This document shows positions 6,501 through 7,270 of a stretch of 7,270 nt of DNA, piece by piece. How positions within the stretch are numbered: position 1 is the stretch's first letter; each line of letters opens with the position of its first letter. The notes under the pieces are model-generated. The model did no database searches and was not told where the DNA came from. It was given only the letters and a program-made list of their open reading frames with translations. The stretch comes from Halanaerobiaceae bacterium. Lineage in GTDB: Bacteria; Bacillota; Halanaerobiia; Halanaerobiales; DTU029. Location: contig JAAYLO010000143.1 in assembly GCA_012521855.1 (NCBI GenBank), forward strand, positions 1-7,270. Direction: 5' to 3'. Made by a program: the position numbers and the translations under genes.

Positions 6501-7270
6501 TACAGCTTCTGGAATGAAGAGAAGATAAGTATCGGCAGAGGGCCGACAGGAAATGAAAGCTCTCTCTGGTTCTACAGTGATATCATCGGTAATGGTGAGA
6601 ACCAGGTTCCGGCAAAGAGCAAGATAGTAAGTGCCAGACTGGTCTTTCATGTAGAGGGATATAACTTCAATGAAGATGAAACAAGCCATGACCTGCGTGA
6701 CAGGACACGCAGTATCGAACTCTATAGAATTACTGACCCGGATAATCTGGGCAGGCCGTATTATGCAAAAGAGAGTGGAATAAGAGCCGGGCTCGACTAT
6801 AATTACCGTGACCACCGGCCTGGTATGAAGATACCCTGGATAGCGACTGAAGAGGAGGAAAATTATTCAGGTATTGCAGATTTGCTGAGAGAGATAGAGC
6901 CTGTAGACATTATAGAATTTACAGCAGATGTTTTCGAAGATGAGGGCATAAAGACACTGGAATTTGATGTGACTGAAGCAGTACAGGCCTGGGCTGATGG
7001 AGCAGAAAACCAGGGGATATATATCACGACTGGAGAGGGCTGGGATAATGGTAAGTATCTGGAACTGTATGGTGTAGATATGGAAGGAGCAGGCCAGCCA
7101 GGAGGACCATATCTGGAGATAGTTTACGGGAATAGTGGTGACCTGGCAGCCCCCGGGCCAGTGGAGAACATATCAATAAGTACAGGTACAGACAGTATTA
7201 CACTGAACTGGGATAACCCGTCAGATACAGATTTTTCTGGAGTCAGGATAGTAAGGAAGAAGGGCATGAT
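3567..7270 (+). CDS. Secreted modular glycoside-hydrolase-like protein (PKD, GH-A-like barrel, Ig, FN3, DNRLRE domains), 3' end outside window
   Basis: The frame is open from GTG 3567 to the window end: 1,234 residues, no stop. Residues 1-24 are a signal peptide (Lys-Lys, hydrophobic core, VLA/D cleavage) with no lipobox Cys, so the product is exported. Domains I can infer: PKD at about 27-130 (WDFGDG at 62-67, PGTYEVQLTV at 93-102); beta-sandwich linker 132-230; TIM-barrel glycosidase-like domain about 235-540, opening with FFPIGPW; beta domains 552-750; Ig-like domain 762-849 (Trp794, DDEGLYRV with Tyr826, no Cys pair); FN3-like domain 863-949; DNRLRE/CBM96-like domain 957-1188 (FDVTEAVQAW at 1133-1142); a second FN3-like domain from about 1199. 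Candidate catalytic residues are Glu339 in WDDEPN and Glu460 in GTFVETQ, with Asp415 in TYDIYPI lining the site. It probably acts on an extracellular polysaccharide; substrate and GH family are unassigned. No partner gene is visible, and a strong terminator separates it from pdp. Confidence 0.85.
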   Translation, partial: MLKKISIYFIISVTGILLSISVLADTHINVLPGVNVEVGEEVYFDGLYYYQDEYGISVNWEWDFGDGYTLKAGTPRETTFDTGLCVVHYFMKPGTYEVQLTVSRFDMDQSPPVRQELLHTDSVTIHVTGEALMEGFELRHAPFRVRTAQYLYALVPSGYSPEQVSVRLETAKGDLIKQLEGVTVDGKRRFLLENAKLPAGDYVVVAELKNGKETVSTIREKFSKPYDGAPAIGINENNAFVLIGEELFFPIGPWQLRKSSIPMWKWSSNILYCIGYYDVKDEAAWQDYVKTADSNNLKALGPVGWVGFNKRNGNPDIMAKYIEAAKDLDGLFGWCWDDEPNLGGRYNRVPATVLAAWSYRVNQRDPQHPTVQQYYGYDYLPNYNPLNGNHEYSYMRSAHLFGGKKAFTADFITYDIYPIENKGHASLKNPERGVIDLWAEALDNFVWNMDNLIPLGTFVETQNVTTWDRMSNNKYETEWDAGPTHGDLRTQLWTSIVHNMKAVLYFEFFAEPPMDNMSVLNEFYEAVTDLTPIILAPPSSLTVTHNCHERGKRVDLMVRETDTDYYIFAVRITEPESEWNELMEPETIEFVLDTGTKAAAAYDIFPGYRWEHLLVDVTEEKKSFQFDLKDGVRPGSVLLAVVDPKKISDKIPEKLVDMWTGKEYSGILDKQGIFLKGYDNGEGKIIPLFSWENIKGGTINYETGEMTVELKDNVPLGEDFIQISYAVEDRPIRTITGNNGVFRDTLERNAVRIYRIPKQVKPVIITQPEDQIAAAGGNIRFSVEAAGTDIHFQWQKDTGKGFADLRGKTDATLLLTNVRKDDEGLYRVRVYNNYGDEVYSEATRLEVTDPLPKVIEPDSIAVNKTVYHFWNNPEGQGEIWDKVYVIRKEGSEPLVVDDDSASVVYDGTGTSFIDTNLDEGIYYYAFYTYKDIGNNVVYSGPEVAGPVEIPAKYNKECVTVKAGPDQPLSIGQNTRGDLYSFWNEEKISIGRGPTGNESSLWFYSDIIGNGENQVPAKSKIVSARLVFHVEGYNFNEDETSHDLRDRTRSIELYRITDPDNLGRPYYAKESGIRAGLDYNYRDHRPGMKIPWIATEEEENYSGIADLLREIEPVDIIEFTADVFEDEGIKTLEFDVTEAVQAWADGAENQGIYITTGEGWDNGKYLELYGVDMEGAGQPGGPYLEIVYGNSGDLAAPGPVENISISTGTDSITLNWDNPSDTDFSGVRIVRKKGM

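Overview
The window looks like a chromosomal segment of a low-GC anaerobic Firmicute (Clostridia or Halanaerobiales type). The support for this is a moderately AT-rich sequence, very strong GGAGG-type ribosome binding sites, use of TTG and GTG start codons, many AGA/AGG arginine codons in the metabolic genes, and Rho-independent terminators with long T runs. The lineage is an inference; there is no rRNA or other phylogenetic marker. All genes are on the + strand.

Positions 2-616 hold the 3' two thirds of a 6-phosphofructokinase gene, whose start lies before the window. A hairpin plus T-run terminator (662-691) follows it, nested inside a second, longer inverted repeat. Positions 735-1916 encode phosphopentomutase (deoB/drm) from a TTG start. 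After a 26-base gap, positions 1943-3244 encode pyrimidine-nucleoside phosphorylase (pdp). These two genes form a nucleoside salvage operon. The phosphorylase splits pyrimidine nucleosides into base and (deoxy)ribose-1-phosphate, and the mutase turns that into the 5-phosphate that can enter the pentose phosphate or deoxyribose-phosphate aldolase routes and then glycolysis, where phosphofructokinase acts. A strong terminator with a 14-bp potential stem (3290-3321) closes this block.

After an AT-rich intergenic stretch containing a 21-bp-spaced imperfect repeat, a very large open frame starts with GTG at 3567 and runs off the end of the window (1,234 residues visible, no stop). It encodes a secreted modular protein: signal peptide, PKD domain, beta-sandwich linker, a clan GH-A-like TIM-barrel glycosidase-like domain, accessory beta domains, an Ig-like domain, an FN3-like domain, a DNRLRE/CBM96-like domain, and the start of a second FN3-like domain. 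I cannot assign the catalytic domain to a numbered glycoside hydrolase family. Its 5' part differs in base composition and arginine codon use from the core genes, which suggests mosaic or transferred origin. This gene is the most interesting item. I see no CRISPR array, tRNA, rRNA, insertion sequence or recognisable defence system.
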